Below are positions 8,425-16,143 of a stretch of DNA of 64,000 nt, one piece after another. Every line of letters begins with the position of its first letter. Position 1 is the stretch's first letter. The notes beneath the pieces are model-generated. The model did no database searches, had not been told where the DNA came from, and saw only the letters and a list, made by a program, of their open reading frames with translations. Source of the stretch: Mycobacterium sp. URHB0044 (GTDB taxonomy: Bacteria; Actinomycetota; Actinomycetes; Mycobacteriales; Mycobacteriaceae); assembly GCF_000620625.1 (NCBI RefSeq), contig NZ_JIAW01000028.1, forward strand, positions 20,813 to 84,812, read 5' to 3'. A program made the position numbers and the translations under genes.

Positions 8425-8920
8425 GTCCCACCTCCCCCGCTGCGGGCCGGCGCACTGCCAGCAGAGACTGGAATCGCTCGTAGCTGAAGATGGCCAGAAC
8501 GTAGAAGCCGACGTCGGCGATCAGCTTGGCGAAGATCCAGCCCGCGACCATGCCACCGAAGAGGATCGGCCCGAGATAGAAGGCCAGCGGCCTGATGAGC
8601 GCGCTGTCGATCACCTCGGCGGGCCCGAACTCGATCGCGACGCTGCGCAGGGCGAGACCGTTGGCGCTGGCCGCCCGTCGCATCCTCGGCAGGTGGTGGT
8701 GTGCGCGGTAGGTGGTGCGTACCGCCGCCGTGTAGGCCGCAGCGTAGTACCCGGCCGACGCACCGATGGTCGCGACGATGGCCGCAGCGGCGAACGACCC
8801 GGTGACCGCGTAGGCGATTGCCGCCCCGCCGAATTCACATGTGGTTCCGGCGATTTCGCACGGTAGGTAGCGCCGTACCCACTCGAGCAGCTTTCGTCGG
8901 CGCGATCGTTCGATGCCCAT
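8396..8920 (-). CDS. Membrane protein overlapping the decarboxylase gene
   Basis: This 174-residue protein of unknown function has about four hydrophobic segments, including the runs AIAYAVTGSFAAAAIVATIG, GYYAAAYTAAV and FYLGPILFGGMVAGWIFAKL. It has a positively charged N-terminus (MGIERSRRRKLLEWVRR) and conserved-looking polar positions inside the membrane region (EFGGA, EFGPAEVIDS). Its 3' end overlaps the decarboxylase by 29 bp on the same strand, which strongly suggests translational coupling and a shared job, for example export of the amine product. I know of similar proteins beside type III decarboxylases in other actinobacteria, but no function has been assigned. The ATG at 8920 was chosen because residues before it look non-native. 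Confidence 0.7.
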   Translation of the reverse strand: MGIERSRRRKLLEWVRRYLPCEIAGTTCEFGGAAIAYAVTGSFAAAAIVATIGASAGYYAAAYTAAVRTTYRAHHHLPRMRRAASANGLALRSVAIEFGPAEVIDSALIRPLAFYLGPILFGGMVAGWIFAKLIADVGFYVLAIFSYERFQSLLAVRRPAAGEVGHGSAAPVAA

Positions 8921-9025
8921 GACCCGAACTGTGCCGTCGTCGCCGCCCCGGGTCGTGAGTAGAGGACTACGCGAGTTCGGGGCGCACAAAGGTGAGTAGC
9001 GGGTACCCCACCTTGCCCTTCGGAC

Positions 9026-9039
9026 TAGAACACGTTCTA
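9026..9039. promoter_or_regulatory. KstR-like operator (TnnAACnnGTTnnA)
   Basis: TAGAACACGTTCTA is a perfect match to TnnAACnnGTTnnA, the motif of the TetR-family cholesterol regulator KstR. It ends nine bases before the start codon of the F420-type oxidoreductase at 9048, where binding would block transcription or a very short leader. Confidence 0.7.
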
Positions 9040-9047
9040 ATTCTGGA

Positions 9048-9896
9048 ATGGACTACGGGCTCGTTCTCTTCACCAGCGACCGCGGGATCACTCCGGCGGC
9101 GGCCGCCAAGTTGGCCGATGACCACGGCTTTCACACCTTCTACGTGCCCGAACACACCCACATCCCGATCAAGCGGGAGGCGGCGCACCCGACCACCGGC
9201 GACGAGTCGCTACCCGATGACCGCTACATGCGCACGCTGGACCCGTGGGTCAGCCTGGGCACGGCGGCCGCGGTGACGTCGCGGGTGCGGCTGTCGACGG
9301 CCGTCGCGCTGCCGGTCGAGCACGACCCGATCACGCTCGCGAAGTCCATCGCGACGCTCGATCATCTGTCGGGCGGCCGGGTCAGCTTGGGCGTCGGATT
9401 CGGCTGGAACACCGACGAACTCGCCGACCACAACGTTCCGCCGGCACGGCGCCGCACGATGCTGCGCGAATACCTCGAGGCCATGCGGGCGCTGTGGACG
9501 CAGGAGGAAGCCGAATTCGACGGTGAATTCGTCAAATTCGGACCCAGCTGGGCCTGGCCCAAGCCCGTCCAGTCGCACATCCCCGTGCTGGTGGGCGCTG
9601 CAGGCACTGAGAAGAACTTCAAGTGGATCTCTAAGTCCGCCGACGGCTGGATCACCACGCCGCGCGACTTCGACATCGACACCCCGGTGAAGCTGCTGCA
9701 GGACACCTGGGCAGCGGCCGGCCGGGATGGCGCGCCGCAGATCGTGGCACTGGACTTCAAGCCCGACGCCGAGAAGCTGGCTCGTTGGGCCGAACTCGGC
9801 GTCACCGAGGTGCTGTTCGGCCTGCCCGACAAGTCCGAGTCCGATGTGGCGTCCTACGTGGAGCGTCTGGCGGGCAAGATCGCCGCGTTCGCGTAG
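9048..9896 (+). CDS. LLM-class F420-dependent oxidoreductase (Rv0953c type)
   Basis: This 282-residue TIM-barrel protein is of the luciferase-like family whose actinobacterial members use reduced F420 instead of flavin. Visible landmarks are MDYGLVLFTSDRG at the start, FYVPEHTHIP, TAVALPVEHDPITLAKSIAT, the G(V/F)GWNTDEL motif after LGVGFG (about residues 117-127), and IPVLVGAAGTEKNFKWI. It is nearly collinear with recalled M. tuberculosis Rv0953c, which also has 282 residues. The substrate is unknown. A KstR-like palindrome nine bases upstream suggests control with steroid or lipid catabolism. It is divergent from the decarboxylase/membrane-protein genes and next to the thiolase-like gene, which carries the same operator motif. 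Confidence 0.9.
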   Translation: MDYGLVLFTSDRGITPAAAAKLADDHGFHTFYVPEHTHIPIKREAAHPTTGDESLPDDRYMRTLDPWVSLGTAAAVTSRVRLSTAVALPVEHDPITLAKSIATLDHLSGGRVSLGVGFGWNTDELADHNVPPARRRTMLREYLEAMRALWTQEEAEFDGEFVKFGPSWAWPKPVQSHIPVLVGAAGTEKNFKWISKSADGWITTPRDFDIDTPVKLLQDTWAAAGRDGAPQIVALDFKPDAEKLARWAELGVTEVLFGLPDKSESDVASYVERLAGKIAAFA

Positions 9897-9932
9897 GGCA
9901 CGTCACCCTGCCCGCGGCCGACCCGTCGCCGA

Positions 9933-10179
9933 GATCTGCCACAGGGCTGTCGCCCCGCCAAAATCGCGACCATAGATGCAGAATTCACCGCACCGAGTAT
10001 TGGCGCGGCATATTCGCGCATCCCGACGATGACCATCCCCTGGAATGAACCACATGGTCGAGCGTGATGCCGACCGGTCGCCGACGGCGACAACCGTCCT
10101 GCAGATCTCGCCACACGCACCCTCGACTTCTGCATGGTTGTCGTGCACCCGGCTAAATCGCGACGCTACTGCAGAACTC
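9933..10179. repeat. Cluster of degenerate palindromic repeats in a gene-poor gap
   Basis: The 433-bp stretch 9897-10329 holds no convincing gene. It does contain at least five related half-elements of the form (A/T)TCTGCAnnnnnGTTGTCG or its GTCGCG variant, in both orientations. They lie near 9933-9953 (+), 9965-9986 (-), 10086-10108 (-), 10127-10143 (+) and 10159-10179 (-). Neighbouring inverted copies could form hairpins. They resemble the short mobile or structural repeats found between mycobacterial genes; function unknown. Confidence 0.45.
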
Positions 10180-10329
10180 GGCGCGCCAACCCGTCGCCCG
10201 CGAGTTGGGCGATCACTAGCAGGACCTTCTGATTCGGGTAGTCGACTACGCACGCCTTGATGGGCGACGGAGACGACAGTTCGTTGGGCAAGAGGACTCC
10301 GCTCAGCGGAACGACCCGGGAGGAACGCC

Positions 10330-10461
10330 ATGCACTCCATCAGCCCACACATCGTCCAGGTATTCGACGACCCGCACGCCGAACATCGCCGCGTAAAGCG
10401 GGCAAGCATCCGCCACCGGTTCGAGTCGAAGGGGCGCGTGCCTCGACGTCAGGCGAAGTGA
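10330..10461 (+). CDS. Small basic protein, 43 residues
   Basis: This short frame encodes MHSISPHIVQVFDDPHAEHR followed by a basic tail ending in RVPRRQAK. It is supported by an excellent ribosome site (GGGAGGAA, 10318-10325) five bases before the ATG, unusual in this GC-rich background. The mix of His, Arg and Lys suggests nucleic-acid or protein binding, but no family is recognised. It is convergent with the thiolase-like gene, with a 9-bp gap. It is too short for standard gene callers and could be missed in annotation. Confidence 0.5.
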   Translation: MHSISPHIVQVFDDPHAEHRRVKRASIRHRFESKGRVPRRQAK

Positions 10462-10470
10462 CAGCCCGGT

Positions 10471-12006
10471 TCAGGCCAGTGACGCCCGGTTGATGCCGTC
10501 CTCCGTCGACTTCACCGCGATGTGAGCACCCAACGGGTCACCGTCGGACATCAGAGCCACCAGGTCCTCGTCCTCGGTGATGGCCAGGAACCGGCTGTCG
10601 TCCGATTCGAGCCTCCCGATGATGATGCCCGTCCGAACCGGCCAGTCGTAGCGCACCGAGTAGGTCTCGATGGTGGCCCGGCCGTCCGCATTGCGGGTGA
10701 CGGACACCTTCGGCAACGCCGCGATGTCGGCCTGCAGCGCCTTGCTGCGGTCGGCCGCCCAGTCGGCGGGTTCGGTCGAGTACACCCCGACCGAGTACTT
10801 GCTCATGACACCGCCGTTCGCGCCGACAAGACCGAAAGCACCCGGCTTGTCCCGCATTTCGGCGACCGTCTCGGCAATCCCGTGCAGCGAGTAGCTATTG
10901 CCGGGTCCGCCGAAGTACGGCAAGCCACCGGTGAGGGTCAACCCTCTCGGATCGTCGGCCGCCAGCCCGAACGCATCGCAGACGGCGAAGACGGGGAACG
11001 GGAAGCAGCTGTAGAGGTCGAAGGTCGCGACGTCGTCCATGCCGATGCCCGCCACCCGAAGCGCCTCTGCCACTGCTTGTTTCGCCGAGATACTGTCGCC
11101 GACGTCCGCGCGGTCCAACAGGTCCTGCTCCGTTTGGTTGGCGTGCCCACGCAGATACACCCACTTCTCCTCGGGCACACCCAACCGGCGGGCGGCCGCC
11201 ACCGACATCACCAGCACCGCGGCGCCCTGGTTGACCTGATCGCGGGCCACCATCAACCGCGGATACGGGTCACAGATCATCCGGTTCTCATCGGTGACCG
11301 TCACGAGCTCCTCGACCGAACGCTCCACCGGCGACGACGAAAAGGGATTCTTCGCAGCCACTTTCGAGAACGGCGCGAAGAGCTCGGCCATCTCTCTGCG
11401 GTAGTCGCCGACGCCGAGACCCAGCCGGCTGCGGCGTGCGTTGTCGAGCAGCCCGTACTGCACGGGCGCGCCGGTCAGACCGTGCGACGCCGTGTACTCG
11501 CTCATGTACTGCTCGAAGCCGTACCCACGATCCTCGAGCTGGCCGCCGACCGTCTCACTGTGGTCCGGCTTGTCTTCGCGGCGCGCAAAGGTCTTCAGCG
11601 TAGAACCGTTCTCGGAGCCGAGGATCAACGCGACCTCGATGTCACCCGACGCGATCGCGCCGCCGAACTCCGTGACCAGCTTCTGCGGGCCGTTCCCGCC
11701 GATGGACTCGAGCACCGCGCGCGCGGGATCAGCGCCTACGCGCCGCGCCACCGATCGGACATAGTTGTCCGAACAGCCCAGCGGAGGCTTCCCGAACGGA
11801 GTACAGATCTCGAACTGCCGCAGCCCCACGAACACCTCGATGGCCTGTGCCACCGCGCCCGCGTCGGCGCCGGTGTCGGCCAGCGCGGCCCGCACGCCCT
11901 CGGTGGCCAGTTCGACGGCGGACATGCCGCGGTAGTCCGGGTCGTCGATGCGCTCGGTGAACTGCCCGACGCCGACGATGACGGGGGTGCGGGGATCGAC
12001 CGGCAT
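10471..12006 (-). CDS. Thiolase-fold acetyl-CoA acetyltransferase-like protein with C-terminal extension
   Basis: This 511-residue thiolase-superfamily protein resembles M. tuberculosis Rv1867 (MPVDPRTPVIVGVGQFTERI at the start). A thiolase core covers about residues 8-405, and a further beta-rich domain covers about 410-505 (YSVRYDWPVRTGIIIGRLES). The region where thiolases carry the acylating cysteine reads LESIGGNGPQKLV and has no Cys. The His-Pro-Gly motif near the end is altered to GGPGNSYSLHGI. Catalysis may therefore be changed or lost, as in SCP2-thiolase-like proteins that work with partner proteins. The ribosome site CTGGAGG precedes the ATG. A KstR-like palindrome (12052-12065) lies 46 bp upstream, pointing to lipid or steroid control. 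Confidence 0.82.
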   Translation of the reverse strand: MPVDPRTPVIVGVGQFTERIDDPDYRGMSAVELATEGVRAALADTGADAGAVAQAIEVFVGLRQFEICTPFGKPPLGCSDNYVRSVARRVGADPARAVLESIGGNGPQKLVTEFGGAIASGDIEVALILGSENGSTLKTFARREDKPDHSETVGGQLEDRGYGFEQYMSEYTASHGLTGAPVQYGLLDNARRSRLGLGVGDYRREMAELFAPFSKVAAKNPFSSSPVERSVEELVTVTDENRMICDPYPRLMVARDQVNQGAAVLVMSVAAARRLGVPEEKWVYLRGHANQTEQDLLDRADVGDSISAKQAVAEALRVAGIGMDDVATFDLYSCFPFPVFAVCDAFGLAADDPRGLTLTGGLPYFGGPGNSYSLHGIAETVAEMRDKPGAFGLVGANGGVMSKYSVGVYSTEPADWAADRSKALQADIAALPKVSVTRNADGRATIETYSVRYDWPVRTGIIIGRLESDDSRFLAITEDEDLVALMSDGDPLGAHIAVKSTEDGINRASLA

Positions 12007-12051
12007 TACGAACCTCCAGGAATGTGTTAGTTCGTCACGCTAACCGATAAC

Positions 12052-12065
12052 TGGAACACGTTCCA
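12052..12065. promoter_or_regulatory. KstR-like operator upstream of the thiolase-like gene
   Basis: TGGAACACGTTCCA fits TnnAACnnGTTnnA and is a perfect palindrome apart from the central dinucleotide. It lies 46 bp upstream of the thiolase-like start codon at 12006 and just outside the sucD terminator hairpin. It shares the core GGAACACGTTC/AGAACACGTTC with the site at 9026. Confidence 0.68.
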
Positions 12066-12069
12066 ATCC

Positions 12070-12132
12070 CGCCGAAATAGAATTCCCTGTCGTCCACCTT
12101 GCGGCTCGACGACAGGGAATGCTATTTCGGCG
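12070..12132 (-). terminator. Long hairpin after sucD
   Basis: Two 25-base arms (12070-12094 and 12108-12132) pair with one mismatch around a 13-base loop; the stem includes CCCTGTCGTC / GACGACAGGG. It starts seven bases after the sucD stop codon and ends before the promoter of the thiolase-like gene, so it should terminate the sucCD transcript. No U-tract follows, as is usual in mycobacteria. The GCCGAAATAG...CTATTTCGGC ends look like a repeated mycobacterial intergenic element. Confidence 0.75.
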
Positions 12133-12139
12133 TTGCGGA

Positions 12140-13042
12140 CTAGAGGTTCTGCAGGATCTCCCGAGCCAGCGACGCGGTCTCGGACGGCGTCTTGCCGACC
12201 TTCACGCCCGCAGCCTCGAGGGCTTCCTTCTTGCCCTGCGCGGTGCCCGCACCGTCGGAGACGATGGCGCCGGCATGGCCCATGGTCTTGCCCTCGGGCG
12301 CGGTGAAGCCCGCGACGTAACCGACGACCGGCTTGGAGACGTTGGCCTTGACGTAGGCCGCGGCCTTCTCTTCGGCGTCGCCACCGATCTCGCCGATCAT
12401 CACGATGACCTTGGTCTCGGGGTCCTTCTCGAACGCCTCGATGGCGTCGATGTGGGTGGTCCCGATGACCGGGTCGCCGCCGATGCCGATGGCGGTGGAG
12501 AAGCCGAGATCGCGCAGCTCGTACATCATCTGGTAGGTCAGCGTGCCGGACTTCGACACCAGACCGATCGGGCCCTTGCCGGTGATGTTGTTCGGCGTGA
12601 TGCCGACCAGCGACTCGCCGGGCGTGATGATGCCGGGGCAGTTCGGCCCGATGATGCGGGTCTTTTCGCCCTTCTCGACGTTGTAGGCCCACGCATAGGC
12701 GCTGTCCTGCACCGGGATTCCCTCGGTGATGACGACCAGCAGCGGGATCTCGGCGTCGATGGCCTCGATGATGGCGTCCTTGGAGAACGCCGGCGGCACG
12801 AACGCGATCGACACGTCGGCGCCGGTCTCCTTCATGGCCTCCGCGACACTGCCGAACACCGGCAGCTCGACGTCGTTGCCGTCCTTGTCCTTGTGCGACA
12901 CCTTGGTGCCTGCCTTGCGGGCGTTGACGCCGCCCACGACCTGGGTGCCGGCCTTCAGCATCAGCGCGGTGTGCTTGGTGCCCTCGCCGCCGGTGATGCC
13001 CTGCACGATGACCTTGGAGTCCTTGGTCAGAAAGATTGCCAT
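12140..13042 (-). CDS. sucD: Succinyl-CoA synthetase alpha subunit
   Basis: SucD pairs with SucC in the TCA-cycle enzyme that converts succinyl-CoA to succinate with nucleotide triphosphate formation. The 300-residue product has the CoA-binding Rossmann start KVIVQGITGGEGTKHT, IGPNCPGIITPGE, and the phosphorylated histidine H256 in GKTMGHAGAIVSDG. The gap from sucC is 15 bp on the same strand, so it is one operon. A strong hairpin follows the stop codon. The succinate-semialdehyde-type dehydrogenase 6 kb away could feed succinate into the same step. Confidence 0.97.
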   Translation of the reverse strand: MAIFLTKDSKVIVQGITGGEGTKHTALMLKAGTQVVGGVNARKAGTKVSHKDKDGNDVELPVFGSVAEAMKETGADVSIAFVPPAFSKDAIIEAIDAEIPLLVVITEGIPVQDSAYAWAYNVEKGEKTRIIGPNCPGIITPGESLVGITPNNITGKGPIGLVSKSGTLTYQMMYELRDLGFSTAIGIGGDPVIGTTHIDAIEAFEKDPETKVIVMIGEIGGDAEEKAAAYVKANVSKPVVGYVAGFTAPEGKTMGHAGAIVSDGAGTAQGKKEALEAAGVKVGKTPSETASLAREILQNL

Positions 13043-13057
13043 GTTGTTCTCGTCCTC

Positions 13058-14221
<1,164 letters not shown>

Positions 14222-14361
14222 TGGCTCACTGTCTGTCTGCGTTGACGTTTGAGTTGATTTACGAGTATTCGACCTGAGAGGCTCGTGCGAACTTTATCCA
14301 CACCGACCGGACACGTCGGCATCGCCTACCGCTCATGTGGCACATCTCACCGGGGCGCTGT

Positions 14362-14377
14362 AGTGATTGAAATCACA
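14362..14377. promoter_or_regulatory. CRP-like operator between sucC and the M23 peptidase gene
   Basis: GTGA-N6-TCAC at 14363-14376 forms a perfect 14-bp palindrome (GTGATTgaAATCAC), flanked by A on each side. This fits the GTGA-N6-TCAC core of the mycobacterial cAMP receptor protein. It is about 105 bp upstream of the peptidase start and 141 bp upstream of sucC. A TAGATA (14443-14448) is a plausible -10 for the peptidase. Confidence 0.55.
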
Positions 14378-14480
14378 ATCTTGGCCGGAATCAACTCTCG
14401 GGTTGCCACCAACATTGGATTTTGGTTAACGTGCCTACGGTCTAGATAACGTTAAGGTCACGACGACAAGGACTTTTCGG

Positions 14481-15545
14481 TTGGCAGAGCAAGGTTCGAC
14501 CCGAACTCCACTTGGAGGATCGTCGACCGGCCAACCCACCAGAATCGCCTGCGAGACCACCGACATCATCCCGTTCAACGAGTTCGGTGATCTCGGTGAC
14601 CTGGACTTTTGCAACAGCTCCGCCTTCGACCGCGAATTCCGCGTGATGCGCGCGCCCGAGCTCGACGACCTCCACGACACCGACGATTTGGTGCCGCTGC
14701 GGCTCGCCGTCCCGTCACGATTCCAGCCGCCCGTCGGTGAGGGCCGGCAGCCCGCCCATGCGTACCGCGCCAGCCACACCGACGTGAGCGACGGCATGGC
14801 GGCCACCGACATCATCGACATGACCGGCCGCCGGGGCGCGCACCGCAAGCCCGACAACGGCGCCGTCAAGGCTCGCCTGGTCGCCGCCGCGATGGCTGCA
14901 GGCGCAACGGCCGCGGCCGCCTACTCGGTGGTGAACAGCTCGGGCCCCGAGCAGGAAAGCACGATGCTCGCGGCCGGAGAGTCCGCGTTCGTCGACGGCG
15001 CCGTCATCACAGGCTCAACCGACGGCATGCAGATAGTCACGGTCGCCCCCGCCGCCGCCAGCGCCTCGGTGCACACCGAGGAGATCCAGAAGGCCGCGGC
15101 GTTCGCGCAGGAGCGCGCCGAACGCGAAGCCCGGCTGGCCCGGCCGCTGTTCGTGATGCCCACCAAGGGCGTGTGGACGTCGGGCTTCGGCTACCGCTGG
15201 GGCGTGCTGCACGGCGGCATCGACATCGCGAACTCGATCGGCACGCCGATCCTGGCCGCCTCCGACGGCGTGGTGATCGACGCGGGCCCCACCGCCGGCT
15301 ACGGCGCCTGGGTCAAGCTGCGCCACTCCGACGGCACCGTCACGCTCTACGGCCACGTCAACACCTGGCTCGTCAGCGTCGGGCAGCGCGTGATGGCCGG
15401 CGATCAGATCGCCACCATCGGCAACCGGGGCAACTCGACGGGCCCGCACCTGCACTTCGAAGTTCTGCTCGGCGGCACCAACCGCGTCGACCCCGTGCCG
15501 TGGCTGGCCCAGCGTGGTCTGACGCCGGGCGGCTACGTCGGCTGA
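14481..15545 (+). CDS. M23-family (LytM/peptidase) cell-envelope endopeptidase
   Basis: This 354-residue protein ends in an M23 zinc-metallopeptidase domain (about residues 225-345) that cleaves peptidoglycan peptides. Zinc ligands are visible in LHGGIDIANSIGT (His and Asp) and in GPHLHFEV (second His of HxH); LYGHVN carries the catalytic His. A single hydrophobic segment near residues 130-155 (LVAAAMAAGATAAAAYSVV) follows an acidic cytoplasmic N-terminus, so it is probably a type II anchored protein with the peptidase outside, followed by a helical linker rich in AQERAERE. The start is TTG at 14481 with AAGGA eight bases before. It is homologous to Rv0950c and sits divergent from sucC across a CRP-like site. 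Confidence 0.88.
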   Translation: MAEQGSTRTPLGGSSTGQPTRIACETTDIIPFNEFGDLGDLDFCNSSAFDREFRVMRAPELDDLHDTDDLVPLRLAVPSRFQPPVGEGRQPAHAYRASHTDVSDGMAATDIIDMTGRRGAHRKPDNGAVKARLVAAAMAAGATAAAAYSVVNSSGPEQESTMLAAGESAFVDGAVITGSTDGMQIVTVAPAAASASVHTEEIQKAAAFAQERAEREARLARPLFVMPTKGVWTSGFGYRWGVLHGGIDIANSIGTPILAASDGVVIDAGPTAGYGAWVKLRHSDGTVTLYGHVNTWLVSVGQRVMAGDQIATIGNRGNSTGPHLHFEVLLGGTNRVDPVPWLAQRGLTPGGYVG

Positions 15546-15576
15546 CCGCCTCAGCCGGGCTGGCTAGGCTGGCTTG

Positions 15577-16143
15577 GTGACATCCGGCGGACCTCCCGAC
15601 CGAACCAACATCATCCGGCGTCAGCCCGACGACTCGGACCCGCAGACGAGCATCATTCGCCGTCACCCCACGGGTTCGTTCCCACGCGTCCAGCCGCCCG
15701 TAGCGCACCCTGACGAGTCTCAGACGGGGTATATCCCGCGTCCCACGCCCGTGGCGGTCGGACCGGCCGGCCGGCCGCGTCCCAGCCCCACAGCGGCGTC
15801 AATCACCGCGACGGTCAGCATCGTCAGCGGCTGGGCCACCGCCGTCATCGCCACGTCGTTGATCGCAGGGTGGTGGCGAACCGACGCATTGTTCTGCGTC
15901 GCAATCGGTTTCCTCACCGCGGTATCGGCGGGTGCCACGATCGCCGGTTTGATCGTGCTGCTGCTGCGCCGCCGGATCGGGCGGCTGCTCATCGTGGTCG
16001 GTTCGGTCGTGGCGTTGATGATCTTCGCCGGCCTGTTCGTCGCGGGTGCCAAACTGCCGCCGATCGTCTACGGCATTCCGGTCCTGCCCGTCGCCAGCGT
16101 CCTGCTGGCACTGCTGCCGGCGACGGGACGCTGGACCCGTTAG
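15577..16143 (+). CDS. Small membrane protein with disordered N-terminus
   Basis: This protein of about 188 residues has a polar, Arg/Pro-rich N-terminal region (residues 1-70, with two related units NIIRRQPDDSD and SIIRRHPTGS). Four transmembrane segments follow between about residues 75 and 185. It has no recognised catalytic motif. The start is taken as GTG 15577; the adjacent TTG at 15574 is an alternative and the ribosome site is weak. It follows the M23 peptidase by 31 bp on the same strand. Its last four bases overlap the convergent uvrD1 stop. Confidence 0.75.
   Translation: MTSGGPPDRTNIIRRQPDDSDPQTSIIRRHPTGSFPRVQPPVAHPDESQTGYIPRPTPVAVGPAGRPRPSPTAASITATVSIVSGWATAVIATSLIAGWWRTDALFCVAIGFLTAVSAGATIAGLIVLLLRRRIGRLLIVVGSVVALMIFAGLFVAGAKLPPIVYGIPVLPVASVLLALLPATGRWTR

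Noticed and set aside
9903..10409. 168-codon minus-strand frame in the repeat-rich gap
   Set aside because: No ribosome site, no domain, runs through inverted repeats, and overlaps the better-supported small ORF.
10522..12030. Plus-strand frame opposite the thiolase-like gene
   Set aside because: Antisense shadow, Arg/His-rich, no motif; the minus-strand gene has a ribosome site and homology.
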